64,000 bases of DNA from JBBDYG01 sp040901765 (GTDB lineage Bacteria; Planctomycetota; Planctomycetia; Pirellulales; Lacipirellulaceae), in assembly GCA_040901765.1 (NCBI GenBank), contig JBBDYG010000013.1, forward strand, positions 62,001 to 126,000. Direction: 5' to 3'. Under the pieces are notes generated by a model. It made no database searches and was not told the DNA's origin. It worked only from the letters and a program-made list of their open reading frames with translations. The stretch's first letter is position 1. Every line of letters starts with the position of its first letter. A program made the translations under genes and the position numbers. Positions 50,896 through 59,653 of the stretch are shown piece by piece.

Positions 50896-53800
50896 TCAGT
50901 TCGCCCACCACTGGTCATCTTCCCAGGCGACGGCCAGCGCCAATTCCGAGACCTCTTCGTCTTCGTCTTGGAATAATTCCCGTTCGCTACGCGCTTCCGT
51001 CTCGTCGTCGTCGGTGACCAGCGACGCCAGTGCCAGATCGAGCAACTGGGCATTTCGGCTCAAGGCGCTCAAATCGCTGGTGAACAACCCAGCGTTGGTC
51101 GGCCGCGTAGCGGACGGGAAGGCCTCCTCAATAGGCGACCACGCGACAAAGGAAGCCGCAGACGTTGGCTGGGCGGGCTGTTGCTCGCCACCGGCAGAAT
51201 TAGCAACGTACTCCGATCCACCACCAGAAGATTCCGCCGACGAGCCTTCGATGCCGATCGTCAGACCGAAGTTGTTCACAATGATGGTATAGTCCGCCGC
51301 GTCGACCCTTCCGTCGCCGTTGCCATCGGCACGCAAGTCGGTCGTTGAACCGAATGTCCCGAACCAGACCGCCTTGTCGAGGTCGTCGACGATGCCATTG
51401 TCGTTGTAATCGCCGGGCAACACGAGCGGCTGCTGAGCGGTACTCGCCCACATATAGTCTTCGACCTCGCCGATGACGGCGGGGCCGGTATAGCTCAGAC
51501 CCTCCTCGCCCCAGCGGAATCTTGCACCGAGTGTCCCGCCAACGAGATTCTGCGGCGCGAAGATTGACAGTAAATATGTTCCAGGATTGAGGTCGGTCTC
51601 ATCAAAGACTTGTTCGTCCGGGTCGTCATCGAAGTTTCCGTCGCCGTCGAAATCGATCCAACCATTGAGCAAACCGCCCAGGCCGGCGACGGTAACTTGC
51701 AGGGTATTGATCCCTGGCTGCAGGAGCCCTCCGTTGCTGACGATGAGCACGCCGTCGTCGTCGTTGCCGATCGCGTCGTCGCCATCGGCGTTCGCAGAGG
51801 GAATACCATTCACTTCGCCGTCAATCTTCGCTCCCAAGTGGAAACCGGGCACGACCACGTGGCTCGGCCCATTGATCGACTGCAAGGTCGTGAACGAATT
51901 CGGCAAATCGCCCCAATCGCTGGCGGCCAAGTTCTTCAGGCCGAACAAGACTCCAGTCACCGTACCGCCAGGCCCCAATTGTACTTCCCGATAGCCAATG
52001 GCCGGGGTGGTGAGCTGCCACGAAGCATCGTGCACGATGTCGACGCGAATCAACCCGACTTCAACATCTGGGAACGAAAACGCTCCGTTGCCGTCGGCGC
52101 TCATTACCGAAACATCGTTGCCGTCGAAAACTCCATTCTCGTTTTCGTCGATGTAGACCTGAAATCCAGGGATACCATCGTCGCCGATATCGCGGAATCC
52201 GTCGCCATCGCGATCGATGAAGACCACGCCGAAGATATCGCCCGGCTCATTGGTGCCGCCGGGTGGAAAGGCATCATCTGGGGGGTCCAGAAAGAAATTG
52301 ACATCTCCATCATTGATATCGGCGTTGGTGATGTCGCCAATAATATCGCCCGGTCGCGCAAAGACGTCCTGTACGCCGTCGTCGGGATTGGTGTACTCCC
52401 AATTTGTTCCAGGCCGTTCAACGCCAATCGCAAAAGTGCCAGCCGCCGTGGCAGGTATCGTCAGGGTATAAACGCCCGGCGTCGCCGAGTCTTCGCTGCT
52501 GGTAACCGTCAGCTCGCCGCCGTCGCGGACCCCGTTTCGATTGGCATCCCAATACACAAACACACCGCCGTGCGGGGCGTCGTCGCCATCGAACGTGCCG
52601 TTGCCGTTGATATCGGCGAACACCGTGCCGTTCACGACAATCTCGTCGGCGGGAGTGGGATCCTTAATCAGAAAGTTCAGATTCTTAATTCCCGCCGCGA
52701 GGCTGCTTCCCAAGCCGTCAAGGAATTTCATCGGTGCGTCGAGCACCGCGTCGTACAAAACCTCGGGAACCTGGTTCACATTCAGGGGGTTGATGTCCTC
52801 GCGGTCCTGCGCGAAGAACCAGTCCTCGTTGATGTGCCATTCACTCTCGTAGTGACGCAGGAACTGCGACGGCGTGCTTACGTCTTCGAGCAGCACCCGC
52901 TCCAGCGGATCGGTGACGCGAATCACGTATTCGTCTGGCAGCAGGTCGAAGTAGTAGTTGCCGTCGGCACCAGTTAGGAACCGCGCGGTGGCGTTATCCT
53001 CTGGAACCCCGTTCACGACGCGGAAGGCCTCGACCAACATGTTCGCGGCGAACGCTTCCTGCGCGAAATCGAGCTCTCGGACGACGTCTCCATTGCGGAT
53101 GATCGATGCATCGACCGGATTGCTAGGGGTGATCGTTTGAATAGAGCGGCTATAGTTAAAATCGCCGTCGTTGTTCTGGTCGGTGCCGATCAGGCCCTGC
53201 ACCCGCTGCGTGCCGGCGGCAATCGCCTTGCCGTGCCACACAATTTCTAGACCTTCGAGGCGGAATTCGCTGTTGGACCAGTTCTCGACGTGGAGCTCCC
53301 AGCCGCGCGTGATCGGCTCGCCGAAGCTATCGAGCAACGGCTCGCGTGTGATGGGGTCGATGATCGCGGCCGTGCTGGTTCGTTCGCCCCAATTGCGATT
53401 GGTGCTGAACGTCCAGACAAAAGTTCCGCCATCCGTATCGAGGTCACCCGCCGGAGAGATAAGCCAACCGGACGAATTCGTTCCAGGTTGAATCGAGCCA
53501 GGAACAAGGAGCTCAAGGTCGGCATAGTAATTGTGCAGTTCCGACTGCGTTCCTTCCGGGGAAATCAATGTAATTCTAATGTGATCGAGATCTTCCGACG
53601 GTCCGCTGATGTCCACCTTCACTTCAGCCCATTCAAGATTGATCGCTGAAGTGTCGGGAACCTCAAACTCCAAATACGTTCCGCGGGCAAATTCCGAAGG
53701 GCCGTCGTAGTCGACAAACGGATCGTCCTCGAAATACTGGCTCCAGTATTCGCTAAAGCCCTCGTCGCCACCGAGCGCACCCGGGATAATCAGAGCGGAC

Positions 53801-55608
53801 CGATCCGGTGGAAGCACCTCCGCGGCTGGCAGATCCCCAAGTGCTGAAGCGCCTGGTTGCGTTACGAACGTGGTGTAAGTCCGCTCCGTATCGGGGGCGA
53901 TACCTTGGTTCAAGTTGTGCCACTGTTCGGCCATCCTGACGGCGAGTTCTGCATCGATGACGCCGTGGCCATAGCCAATCTGCTCGCCAAACGTCCCATA
54001 CCCTTGGCTCACCGTGAAGCCGGCGCTGTTCGTAAACAAAGATGGCTGTGTTTCATAGTGACCTCTTCGCGACCCAAAGAAGAACGAGTCGCTAATGTTC
54101 GGATCGGCAAGCGGAAAGAAGATCGCGTCAAAAATCCCGGTCCACGCGGGATCGTTCGGATTGTACGGATCGGGATTTCGGAAGTTGCCATTCTGATTCG
54201 TTTGCCAAGTGCTAGGCTGGAATGGGTCGCGGAACTGAGTGACTGGTAAACCGGGTGCATGAAGCGGAACCTGCTCGAACTGCGCATTTTGCCGCGCACT
54301 GCGAACGAGAATTTCTTGCACGTCGCGGTAAGTAAGCTCGGGATTCGCTTCGAGCATCAGCGCAATCACACCGCTCACGATCGGCGCGGCAGCCGACGTG
54401 CCGTTGAAGCGCGAGGTGTAGTCGGGATCGGGCCAGAAGTCGCGATCGGCCTCGAACCCGTTTTCGTCGGGTAATGCGTTGGCGCCCAAATTGCCGGTCA
54501 GGTCGGTCGTCCAAATGCCGCTTCCTTGGCCGGTGTCATCGGCCACATTCTGCGCGACGTTCGACCCCGTGGGCGCGGCGATGAGGACCGACGATCCTGC
54601 TTCCGAATAGGAGGTGAAGCTGCCGTCCGAGTTTCCGTATAGCCCGTCGTGATCGACGCCCGTTACACCGATCGTGTATCGGGAATTGACCCACCCGTTG
54701 TACGAGCTGCTGTCGTAATTGCCGAAACCGGGAAAGCCGGGACTAAACGACGGACCGCCATTGTTGCCAGAAGCGAACACGTGAATCGTGCCCAACCCGT
54801 TGCGTCCGAACCTCACGGTATCGCGGAGCGTGGTTAGCTCTTCGGGAGTTAGACCATCAACGGTCCGAAGATCGGTAGCCGCACCCCAACTGTTGTTGGT
54901 AATATCGATTTCGCGCCATTGGTAGCGCAGCGCGTCATTCGGTGTGCCCTGTGCGGGAAAGCCGATAAACAGAATCGGCACGATCGACGCCCCCGGCGCG
55001 ACCCCCGTGCCGCCGATGCCATTGTTCGCCGTGGCGGCGATCAGCCCGGCCACGGCCGTGCCATGAAAGCCGGCGGGATCGATCAGGCTCGGGTTCGCAT
55101 TGCTGCCGCCATTAACGGCGTTGAATTTAAAGAGTTCGTGTAAGTTGGCAATGAGATCGGGGTGCGCGGTCTGCACGCCCGTGTCAAGGACAGCTACCAC
55201 GACCCCCTCGCCCGTGTACCCCATGTTCCAAACGGGAACGACGTTGATATCTTCGCCGGCCACGCCGAACAGGTGTTGAAAATCGGGATTCCCGACTTCC
55301 TGGCCTTGATTGAGCAAGTGCCACTGATTCGCGAAGTAGGGATCGTTAGGCAACGAGTACGGTGCATACGTGGGCGCCGTCCCCGAGGATTGCCGCGCTG
55401 CCCACTCGAGTTCGCTTGTCCAGATCGCTTCCGCGCCTTCTGGGGTGTCGTTCGACAACGACGCCGTGTCCAACGGGCCTACGGAAAAGGCGAATCGGCT
55501 TTCGAGTTGCTCGAACAGCCATGACGTCTTTTGGCGACGGCGATGGAGGGCTTTGCCCGAACGAGCGTTCTTCTTGGTACGACTGGTGTTCCGCTTACGA
55601 ATCTTCAC
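50896..55608 (-). CDS. Giant cell-surface subtilisin-family protease with SdrD-like and dockerin repeats
   Basis: This 1570-residue protein is read from a GTG at 55608 with GGGGAG ten bases before it; an in-frame TTG lies eight codons earlier. A basic leader and LFEQLESRFAFS (a LEPR-like planctomycete signal) come first. The S8 triad is VVVAVLDTG (Asp, about 142), AGFHGTAVAGLIAA (His, about 182) and NGTSAAAPIVSGVI (Ser, about 410). A proprotein-convertase P-like domain follows (about 640-760), then SdrD-B-like repeats (GDIFGVVFIDRDGDGF), a GEVED motif (GPAVIGEVEDYMW) and a dockerin (DYNDNGIVDDLDKAVW and GNGDGRVDAADYTIIV). It is probably an exported or cell-surface protease. It is divergent from a BBP7 porin. 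Confidence 0.85.
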   Translation of the reverse strand: MKIRKRNTSRTKKNARSGKALHRRRQKTSWLFEQLESRFAFSVGPLDTASLSNDTPEGAEAIWTSELEWAARQSSGTAPTYAPYSLPNDPYFANQWHLLNQGQEVGNPDFQHLFGVAGEDINVVPVWNMGYTGEGVVVAVLDTGVQTAHPDLIANLHELFKFNAVNGGSNANPSLIDPAGFHGTAVAGLIAATANNGIGGTGVAPGASIVPILFIGFPAQGTPNDALRYQWREIDITNNSWGAATDLRTVDGLTPEELTTLRDTVRFGRNGLGTIHVFASGNNGGPSFSPGFPGFGNYDSSSYNGWVNSRYTIGVTGVDHDGLYGNSDGSFTSYSEAGSSVLIAAPTGSNVAQNVADDTGQGSGIWTTDLTGNLGANALPDENGFEADRDFWPDPDYTSRFNGTSAAAPIVSGVIALMLEANPELTYRDVQEILVRSARQNAQFEQVPLHAPGLPVTQFRDPFQPSTWQTNQNGNFRNPDPYNPNDPAWTGIFDAIFFPLADPNISDSFFFGSRRGHYETQPSLFTNSAGFTVSQGYGTFGEQIGYGHGVIDAELAVRMAEQWHNLNQGIAPDTERTYTTFVTQPGASALGDLPAAEVLPPDRSALIIPGALGGDEGFSEYWSQYFEDDPFVDYDGPSEFARGTYLEFEVPDTSAINLEWAEVKVDISGPSEDLDHIRITLISPEGTQSELHNYYADLELLVPGSIQPGTNSSGWLISPAGDLDTDGGTFVWTFSTNRNWGERTSTAAIIDPITREPLLDSFGEPITRGWELHVENWSNSEFRLEGLEIVWHGKAIAAGTQRVQGLIGTDQNNDGDFNYSRSIQTITPSNPVDASIIRNGDVVRELDFAQEAFAANMLVEAFRVVNGVPEDNATARFLTGADGNYYFDLLPDEYVIRVTDPLERVLLEDVSTPSQFLRHYESEWHINEDWFFAQDREDINPLNVNQVPEVLYDAVLDAPMKFLDGLGSSLAAGIKNLNFLIKDPTPADEIVVNGTVFADINGNGTFDGDDAPHGGVFVYWDANRNGVRDGGELTVTSSEDSATPGVYTLTIPATAAGTFAIGVERPGTNWEYTNPDDGVQDVFARPGDIIGDITNADINDGDVNFFLDPPDDAFPPGGTNEPGDIFGVVFIDRDGDGFRDIGDDGIPGFQVYIDENENGVFDGNDVSVMSADGNGAFSFPDVEVGLIRVDIVHDASWQLTTPAIGYREVQLGPGGTVTGVLFGLKNLAASDWGDLPNSFTTLQSINGPSHVVVPGFHLGAKIDGEVNGIPSANADGDDAIGNDDDGVLIVSNGGLLQPGINTLQVTVAGLGGLLNGWIDFDGDGNFDDDPDEQVFDETDLNPGTYLLSIFAPQNLVGGTLGARFRWGEEGLSYTGPAVIGEVEDYMWASTAQQPLVLPGDYNDNGIVDDLDKAVWFGTFGSTTDLRADGNGDGRVDAADYTIIVNNFGLTIGIEGSSAESSGGGSEYVANSAGGEQQPAQPTSAASFVAWSPIEEAFPSATRPTNAGLFTSDLSALSRNAQLLDLALASLVTDDDETEARSERELFQDEDEEVSELALAVAWEDDQWWAN

Positions 55609-55837
55609 GTTCAGATATCTCCCCTTCGACAACCAAGCTCACTGGATTGTTGTTGAAAACAGTGAGTCGGAATTGTGCTACGAATGTTCCGTTCCCGCCG
55701 GCTCGATAGCCGCTTGCCCTTGTTTTGACGCATTGAAACCGTGGAGGTGGGCTTCCCGCCCTGTCGCGCCAACGACCGCCCGCGGGGGCTAACCAGTGGC
55801 ACTGGTAGCACCGGCGATCTTGCGGATCGTTCCGTGT
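55609..55837 (-). promoter_or_regulatory. Long structured 5' leader of the subtilisin gene
   Basis: About 225 transcribed bases precede the start codon. On the minus strand they fold into successive short hairpins: CGATC-CGCAA-GATCG, ACCAGT-GCC-ACTGGT, GCCC-CCGC-GGGC, GTCG-TTGGCG-CGAC, GGGC-GGGAA-GCCC and CGGCT-ATCG-AGCCG. It does not match any riboswitch class I know. Confidence 0.5.
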
Positions 55838-55866
55838 ATCGTAAACAGGCGCAATATTCCAGTCAA
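55838..55866 (-). promoter_or_regulatory. Sigma-70-type promoter for the subtilisin gene
   Basis: On the minus strand TTGACT (55866-55861) and TACGAT (55843-55838) are exactly 17 bases apart. Transcription would start near 55831, giving a leader of about 220 bases. Confidence 0.65.
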
Positions 55867-56065
55867 ACCTTTTGCGCCCTAACGACTTGCAATCGCTGTC
55901 AAACTTGTGAACCGGACACCTAGTCGGCGAAAAACCGCCGGTCCACGCCAGTGAAACTGGGGGAGCCGATGCCGCCGGGCGATAAACTGCGTAGAGCAGT
56001 GTATTTTTGCGGTTTTTTCCGAAACATCTGGTTTTCGCGGTCGTGGCGGTCCGATAGTTTCTTCC

Positions 56066-56146
56066 GAATGACCGTCTGGTTGGAAGGTGGGCGGCCCGAT
56101 GCGCCGCCAAGTGGCCTGAATTCTTGCGAATTCAGCTACCGGTATC
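56066..56146. repeat. Two hairpins in the BBP7 leader
   Basis: GGCGGC..GCCGCC (near 56090-56108) and a perfect CTGAATTC-TTGC-GAATTCAG (near 56117-56136) stand upstream of the porin start. The rest of the 300-base gap shows no gene. Confidence 0.5.
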
Positions 56147-56165
56147 AGAGCGAGGGGGGACTTCG

Positions 56166-57464
56166 ATGACGCTGCGTTTGGGTTCGTGCGTTTTTGCGCT
56201 GTTGCTTGGCCACGGGTGGGCGTCCACCGCCCAGGCTCAAATCCCTGGTGGGGGAGCTCCTCCCGCCGGCCGATACCCGGTCGCCCAGGCCGACTTCGAG
56301 ACCCCTTCCGGGCCGACTCGAAAAAGCGAAACGATGGTCGACGCGTATGGCCAGCCCGCCATTTTGCCCGTCCAGTACTGCGAGAGCTGCCCTCCCATGG
56401 GCGGCGCGGGCTACGGCGCCTACCCCTGCGGCGACGGCATGCCCGACGCCTTTGGCGGAGCGTCGCTCAATGTCGACCAGTGCGGGCCCCACTATTTCGA
56501 TTTCGCCATCGAGGGCCTTTATTGGAGGCGCGACGAGTTGGGCAACCGCACCATTGATTTCACATCCGCCAACATCGGCGGACCGATCATTCTGTCGACC
56601 GGCGCAACGGACCCCGTGCCGGCCAACTTCCAAGTGTTCGGCGGGATTGAAAACGAATCCGAACCGGGCTTTCGCCTGACCGGCCGACTCGATATCGGCG
56701 CCCTCTCCGTGGCGGAGCTTATCTTCACGGGGTTCTACGACCTGGAATCCAGTGCCACGGCGATCGACCTGTTTCCACAAACTCCCACGCAAGGCAACCT
56801 GTTCTCGCTGTTTTCGCTATTCGGCATTGATCCGCCCGGCGGCACGAATATGCCCGAGACGGAGCAGGCGGTGCTCCATCGCCTTGAATTCGAGTCGGAC
56901 TATCACTCGGCTGAGCTAAGCTTCCGCCGCTACTGGGTGGGCCACAGTCCGCGAGTCAGCGGCACCCTGCTGGCAGGTTTTCGCTACGCCCAGTTGAGGG
57001 AATCGCTCGGTTTCCACACCGAAGCAAACGGCACATTCGACTTAGTCACCATCGCCGACAATGACCTGGCCGGTTTCCAAATCGGTGTAGATGCCTGGTA
57101 CACCATTGTGCAAGGGCTGCGGATTGGCACGGAAGGCAAGGCGGGCATCTATAATAACCAAACGGAAGTCATCAACAGCGGCGTCTCCTCCGACGGAACT
57201 CCCAGCATCAACGAGCGCTTCGATGACGATCAACTCGCGTTCATCGGCGAGCAACGCGTCGATCTCGTCGCGGACGTGTTGCCGAGCGTGTCGATCAAGG
57301 TCGGTGTCGAGGCCCTCTTCATCAACTCCGTCGTACTTGCCGTTGAGAACTTTAACACCGGCTCGCCCTACCCGGGAGAGGGACCGGTCCGAGTTCCCTT
57401 TGTGGCCGACCAGGGCGACGCGCTTTATTACGGCTACCACGCGGGGATTGAGTACGTTTGGTGA
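56166..57464 (+). CDS. BBP7-family outer-membrane beta-barrel protein
   Basis: The ATG at 56166 follows GAGGGGGGA and gives a signal peptide (MTLRLGSCVFALLLGHGWAS, TAQAQ). The 432-residue protein has a short Pro/Gly-rich region and then the barrel: FDFAIEGLYWRRDELGNRTI, EPGFRLTGRLDIGALSVAEL, FTGFYDLESSATAID and, near the end, ALYYGYHAGIEYVW, whose final aromatic residue is typical of outer-membrane barrels. This matches the putative beta-barrel porin 7 family of planctomycetes. It is divergent from the giant subtilisin and shares the leader region with it. Confidence 0.8.
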   Translation: MTLRLGSCVFALLLGHGWASTAQAQIPGGGAPPAGRYPVAQADFETPSGPTRKSETMVDAYGQPAILPVQYCESCPPMGGAGYGAYPCGDGMPDAFGGASLNVDQCGPHYFDFAIEGLYWRRDELGNRTIDFTSANIGGPIILSTGATDPVPANFQVFGGIENESEPGFRLTGRLDIGALSVAELIFTGFYDLESSATAIDLFPQTPTQGNLFSLFSLFGIDPPGGTNMPETEQAVLHRLEFESDYHSAELSFRRYWVGHSPRVSGTLLAGFRYAQLRESLGFHTEANGTFDLVTIADNDLAGFQIGVDAWYTIVQGLRIGTEGKAGIYNNQTEVINSGVSSDGTPSINERFDDDQLAFIGEQRVDLVADVLPSVSIKVGVEALFINSVVLAVENFNTGSPYPGEGPVRVPFVADQGDALYYGYHAGIEYVW

Positions 57465-57482
57465 GGGGTGAGGAACGGGTGA

Positions 57483-57505
57483 GCCGCGGCGTCCTCGCCC
57501 GCGGC
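57483..57505. repeat. CCGCGG-type hairpin between convergent genes
   Basis: GCCGCGG-CGTCCTCGC-CCGCGGC, a seven-base stem and nine-base loop, lies between the BBP7 porin and the RluA synthase. It resembles family A (loop GTCCTC instead of ATCCT) but lacks the TATATAG flank. Confidence 0.55.
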
Positions 57506-57509
57506 AACT

Positions 57510-58223
57510 CTAACTTTGCACCTGAGCTAATAGTTCGGGCGGCAAACCAAGCGTGTACCAAGCTTGCGGAACTGCCGCTGTAACGCTCACCGGCTCGCGG
57601 GTCATCGGGTGCTGAAAGCCGAGGTGCCGGGCGTGCAGGGCGATTGACCGCAATCGCTCATCGTCGTATTGCTCGCCGAACGAGATTGTGGCCCCGTATT
57701 GCGTGTCGCCCACGACGGGGAAGCCTCGCGAAGCGGCCTGCACGCGAATCTGATGCGTCCGGCCCGTTTCCAATTCGATCTCCAGCCAAGTGCCGGCCGG
57801 CGTCGTCGTCATGCTGTGATAGTGCAGCACGGCGAGCTTGCCGCGTGGGTCATCCGCCGGGACGACAATCGACTGCGCCATGCCATGCCGCTTGTGGAGG
57901 TGGTCGGTCCAGGTTCCCTCGTCCGGTGCGACTTGCCCTTCGACGTACGCCCAATAGCTTTTGCTGACGGTGCGGTTCTCGAACTGCGCCGCCAGCCGCT
58001 GCGCCGCCCGCACGTGCCGGGCGAACACAATCGCCCCCGATACGGGGCGATCGAGCCGATGCGGCAGCCCCAAGTAGATGTTGCCTTCCTTGCCTTCGCG
58101 TTGTTTGTAGAACTCGCGCACCTGCACTTCGAGGCTATCAATGCCCACCGGCGCCTGCGTGAGCAGGCCAGCAGCTTTGTTTATCACGAGGCAGGGGCCA
58201 TCGTCGTAGAGGATGTCGAGCAT
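57510..58223 (-). CDS. RluA-family pseudouridine synthase (no S4 domain)
   Basis: This 237-residue protein is read from the ATG at 58223 (MLDILYDDGPCLVINKAAGL); two earlier in-frame ATGs exist, but none has a good ribosome site. The catalytic box is YLGLPHRLDRPVSGAIVFAR, with Asp in HRLD. SKSYWAYVEGQ, LEIELETGRTHQIRVQAASRG and FPVVGDTQYGA complete the RluA core. The S4 domain of the first synthase in the window is absent, as in the TruC/RluA-like short forms. It should modify uridine in rRNA or tRNA. It is transcribed away from the YefM/YoeB promoter. Confidence 0.87.
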   Translation of the reverse strand: MLDILYDDGPCLVINKAAGLLTQAPVGIDSLEVQVREFYKQREGKEGNIYLGLPHRLDRPVSGAIVFARHVRAAQRLAAQFENRTVSKSYWAYVEGQVAPDEGTWTDHLHKRHGMAQSIVVPADDPRGKLAVLHYHSMTTTPAGTWLEIELETGRTHQIRVQAASRGFPVVGDTQYGATISFGEQYDDERLRSIALHARHLGFQHPMTREPVSVTAAVPQAWYTLGLPPELLAQVQS

Positions 58224-58237
58224 AATTGCGAACTGGC

Positions 58238-58276
58238 TTGACATGGAAACGCCAATATTGTACAGTAAACCTGTAC
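58238..58276 (+). promoter_or_regulatory. Promoter with overlapping palindromic operator for the YefM/YoeB pair
   Basis: TTGACA (58238-58243) is 17 bases from TACAGT (58261-58266). The -10 lies within the palindrome GTACAG-TAAAC-CTGTAC (58260-58276), 20 bases before the antitoxin ATG. A repressor bound there would block RNA polymerase, as is known for antitoxin-controlled operons. Confidence 0.75.
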
Positions 58277-58295
58277 GCATTCAAGGAGACGAATC

Positions 58296-58598
58296 ATGGC
58301 GGGCCATACCAGCTACACCACCGCGCGCGCGAACTTCGCGAAGCTTTGCAACCAAGTCACGAGGAATCGAGAGGCGATAATCATCAGCCGACGGGGGGCC
58401 GAGGATGTGGCGCTCGTTGCCGCCGCGGAATTATCGAGTCTGATGGAAACGGCGCACTTGTTGAGGTCGCCCAAGAATGCCGAGCGCATTTTCAAGGCAT
58501 TAAATCGCGCTCTTGCCGGTGAAGGCAAGCCGCAAACCGTCGACGAACTTCGTAAGGAGTTGGCACTTGGCGAAGAAGCCAGAAAAACCTTTGCCTGA
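58296..58598 (+). CDS. YefM/Phd-type antitoxin
   Basis: This 100-residue protein opens MAGHTSYTTARANFAKLCNQ, then VTRNREAIIISRRGAEDVAL and VAAAELSSLMETAHLLRSPK, which fits the DNA-binding N-terminus of YefM-type antitoxins. AAGGAGAC stands about ten bases before the ATG. The acidic C-terminal half (KALNRALAGEGKP, LRKELALG) should bind the toxin. The gene runs into the toxin gene by about 30 bases, as in yefM-yoeB. It most likely represses the promoter at 58238. Confidence 0.87.
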   Translation: MAGHTSYTTARANFAKLCNQVTRNREAIIISRRGAEDVALVAAAELSSLMETAHLLRSPKNAERIFKALNRALAGEGKPQTVDELRKELALGEEARKTFA

Positions 58599-58857
58599 GA
58601 AGAGAGAGGCGGTTTTCCAGCCAGAGTTTCTGGACGATCTACGGTATTGGTTGCAAGTTGACCGAAGAGTCGCGGTTCGAGCGTTAGATTTAGTCGAAGC
58701 GGTGCTCCGAGAACCGTTTACGGGGATTGGAAAGCCTGAACCGCTGAAGCAACTTCCTGGAACGTGGTCGAGACGCCTTACGCAGGAGCATCGACTACTT
58801 TATTTGGTCAAGGACGATCGGATCGATTTTATTCAAGCTCGTTATCACTATCGTTAG
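58567..58857 (+). CDS. yoeB: YoeB-type toxin (endoribonuclease)
   Basis: This 96-residue reading is taken from a TTG at 58567, seven bases after AAGGAG; the frame has an earlier ATG at 58513 deep inside the antitoxin and a later TTG at 58591. The core is YoeB: REAVFQPEFLDDLRYWLQVD, then PFTGIGKPEPLKQLPGTWSR and RLTQEHRLLYLVKDDRIDFI, ending ARYHYR. The Glu, Arg and His/Tyr at the end are the RNase residues. It would cut mRNA at the ribosome. The last four bases overlap the convergent SDR gene. Confidence 0.87.
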   Translation: MAKKPEKPLPEKREAVFQPEFLDDLRYWLQVDRRVAVRALDLVEAVLREPFTGIGKPEPLKQLPGTWSRRLTQEHRLLYLVKDDRIDFIQARYHYR

Positions 58858-59648
58858 TCTCGCCGCCCCAACCGCTTCATCACCCGATCCACCACTCGCG
58901 GCGCGATTCGATTCGCCAGCAGCAGCCCCCATCCTTGCCAATTCGGCACAATCTCGTGCTTGCCCCGGCGAATCGCTTTCACGGTCGCTCGGGCCACATA
59001 CTCGGGTGTTACCCCGCGCGACTTCGCCCACGCCGGCTTTTCCCGCTCTTCCAGTAAGCTGTCAAACAACTCCGTCTCCGTGGTGCCGGGAGACACCACC
59101 AACACATCGATTCCCTCACCGGCAAGCTCCGCCCTCAGGGCTTCGCTAAATCCGGTCAGGGCAAACTTGCTCGCACAGTATTCGGCATTTAGTGGGATCC
59201 CACGGCGGCCCAGAATTGACGACACGTTTACGACCATCGGTGTTTGGCCGTCCAGCAGCAGCGGGACTGCATCGCGAATCATCTCCGCAGGAGCAAAGAA
59301 ATTCACTTCCATGATCTGCCGTAGCACCTCCGGACCGCCCTCGGCAAAACGGCCGTGGGCGCTTACACCAGCGTTGTTTACCAAGAGATCAAGGCCGCCG
59401 AGTTGCTCCCGAGCAGCGTCGAGCGCTTGCCTACGAACTGCGGCGTCCGTCACGTCGCCGGCGATCGGGACAGCTCGCCGACCTAGCTCTTGCACTTCCG
59501 CAACGAGCGTCCGCAGCGCCTGTGCGCGGCGGGCAACCAGCACCAGATCGACGCCGTTCCGCACTAGCTCAAGAGCAATCTCACGCCCGATACCGCTCGA
59601 AGCCCCAGTCACCAAAGCCCGCAGGCCGTTCAGCGTGCGGCGGGCCAT
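58854..59648 (-). CDS. Short-chain dehydrogenase/reductase
   Basis: This 264-residue SDR has the cofactor loop ALVTGASSGIGREIALEL (residues 10-28), LVNNAGVSAHGRF, and the catalytic Ser...YxxxK in NVSSILGRRGIPLNAEYCAS and KFALTGFSEALRAELAGEGI. It should be NAD(P)-dependent; the substrate is unknown. C-terminal basic residues (RGKHEIVPNWQGWGLLLANR) match the DltE/YkvO-like subgroup. It lies five bases after hflX, so the two are one transcript. Confidence 0.9.
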   Translation of the reverse strand: MARRTLNGLRALVTGASSGIGREIALELVRNGVDLVLVARRAQALRTLVAEVQELGRRAVPIAGDVTDAAVRRQALDAAREQLGGLDLLVNNAGVSAHGRFAEGGPEVLRQIMEVNFFAPAEMIRDAVPLLLDGQTPMVVNVSSILGRRGIPLNAEYCASKFALTGFSEALRAELAGEGIDVLVVSPGTTETELFDSLLEEREKPAWAKSRGVTPEYVARATVKAIRRGKHEIVPNWQGWGLLLANRIAPRVVDRVMKRLGRRD

Positions 59649-59653
59649 GGCGA

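Noticed and set aside
51610..52977. 455-codon open frame antisense to the subtilisin repeats
   Set aside because: It mirrors Asp/Gly-rich SdrD-like repeats and has no domain of its own.
55609..55837. Cobalamin riboswitch or 6S RNA in the subtilisin leader
   Set aside because: A GCCACTGG and a GCGGGAAG segment resemble parts of those RNAs, but the B12 box and the closing stems of 6S are not found.
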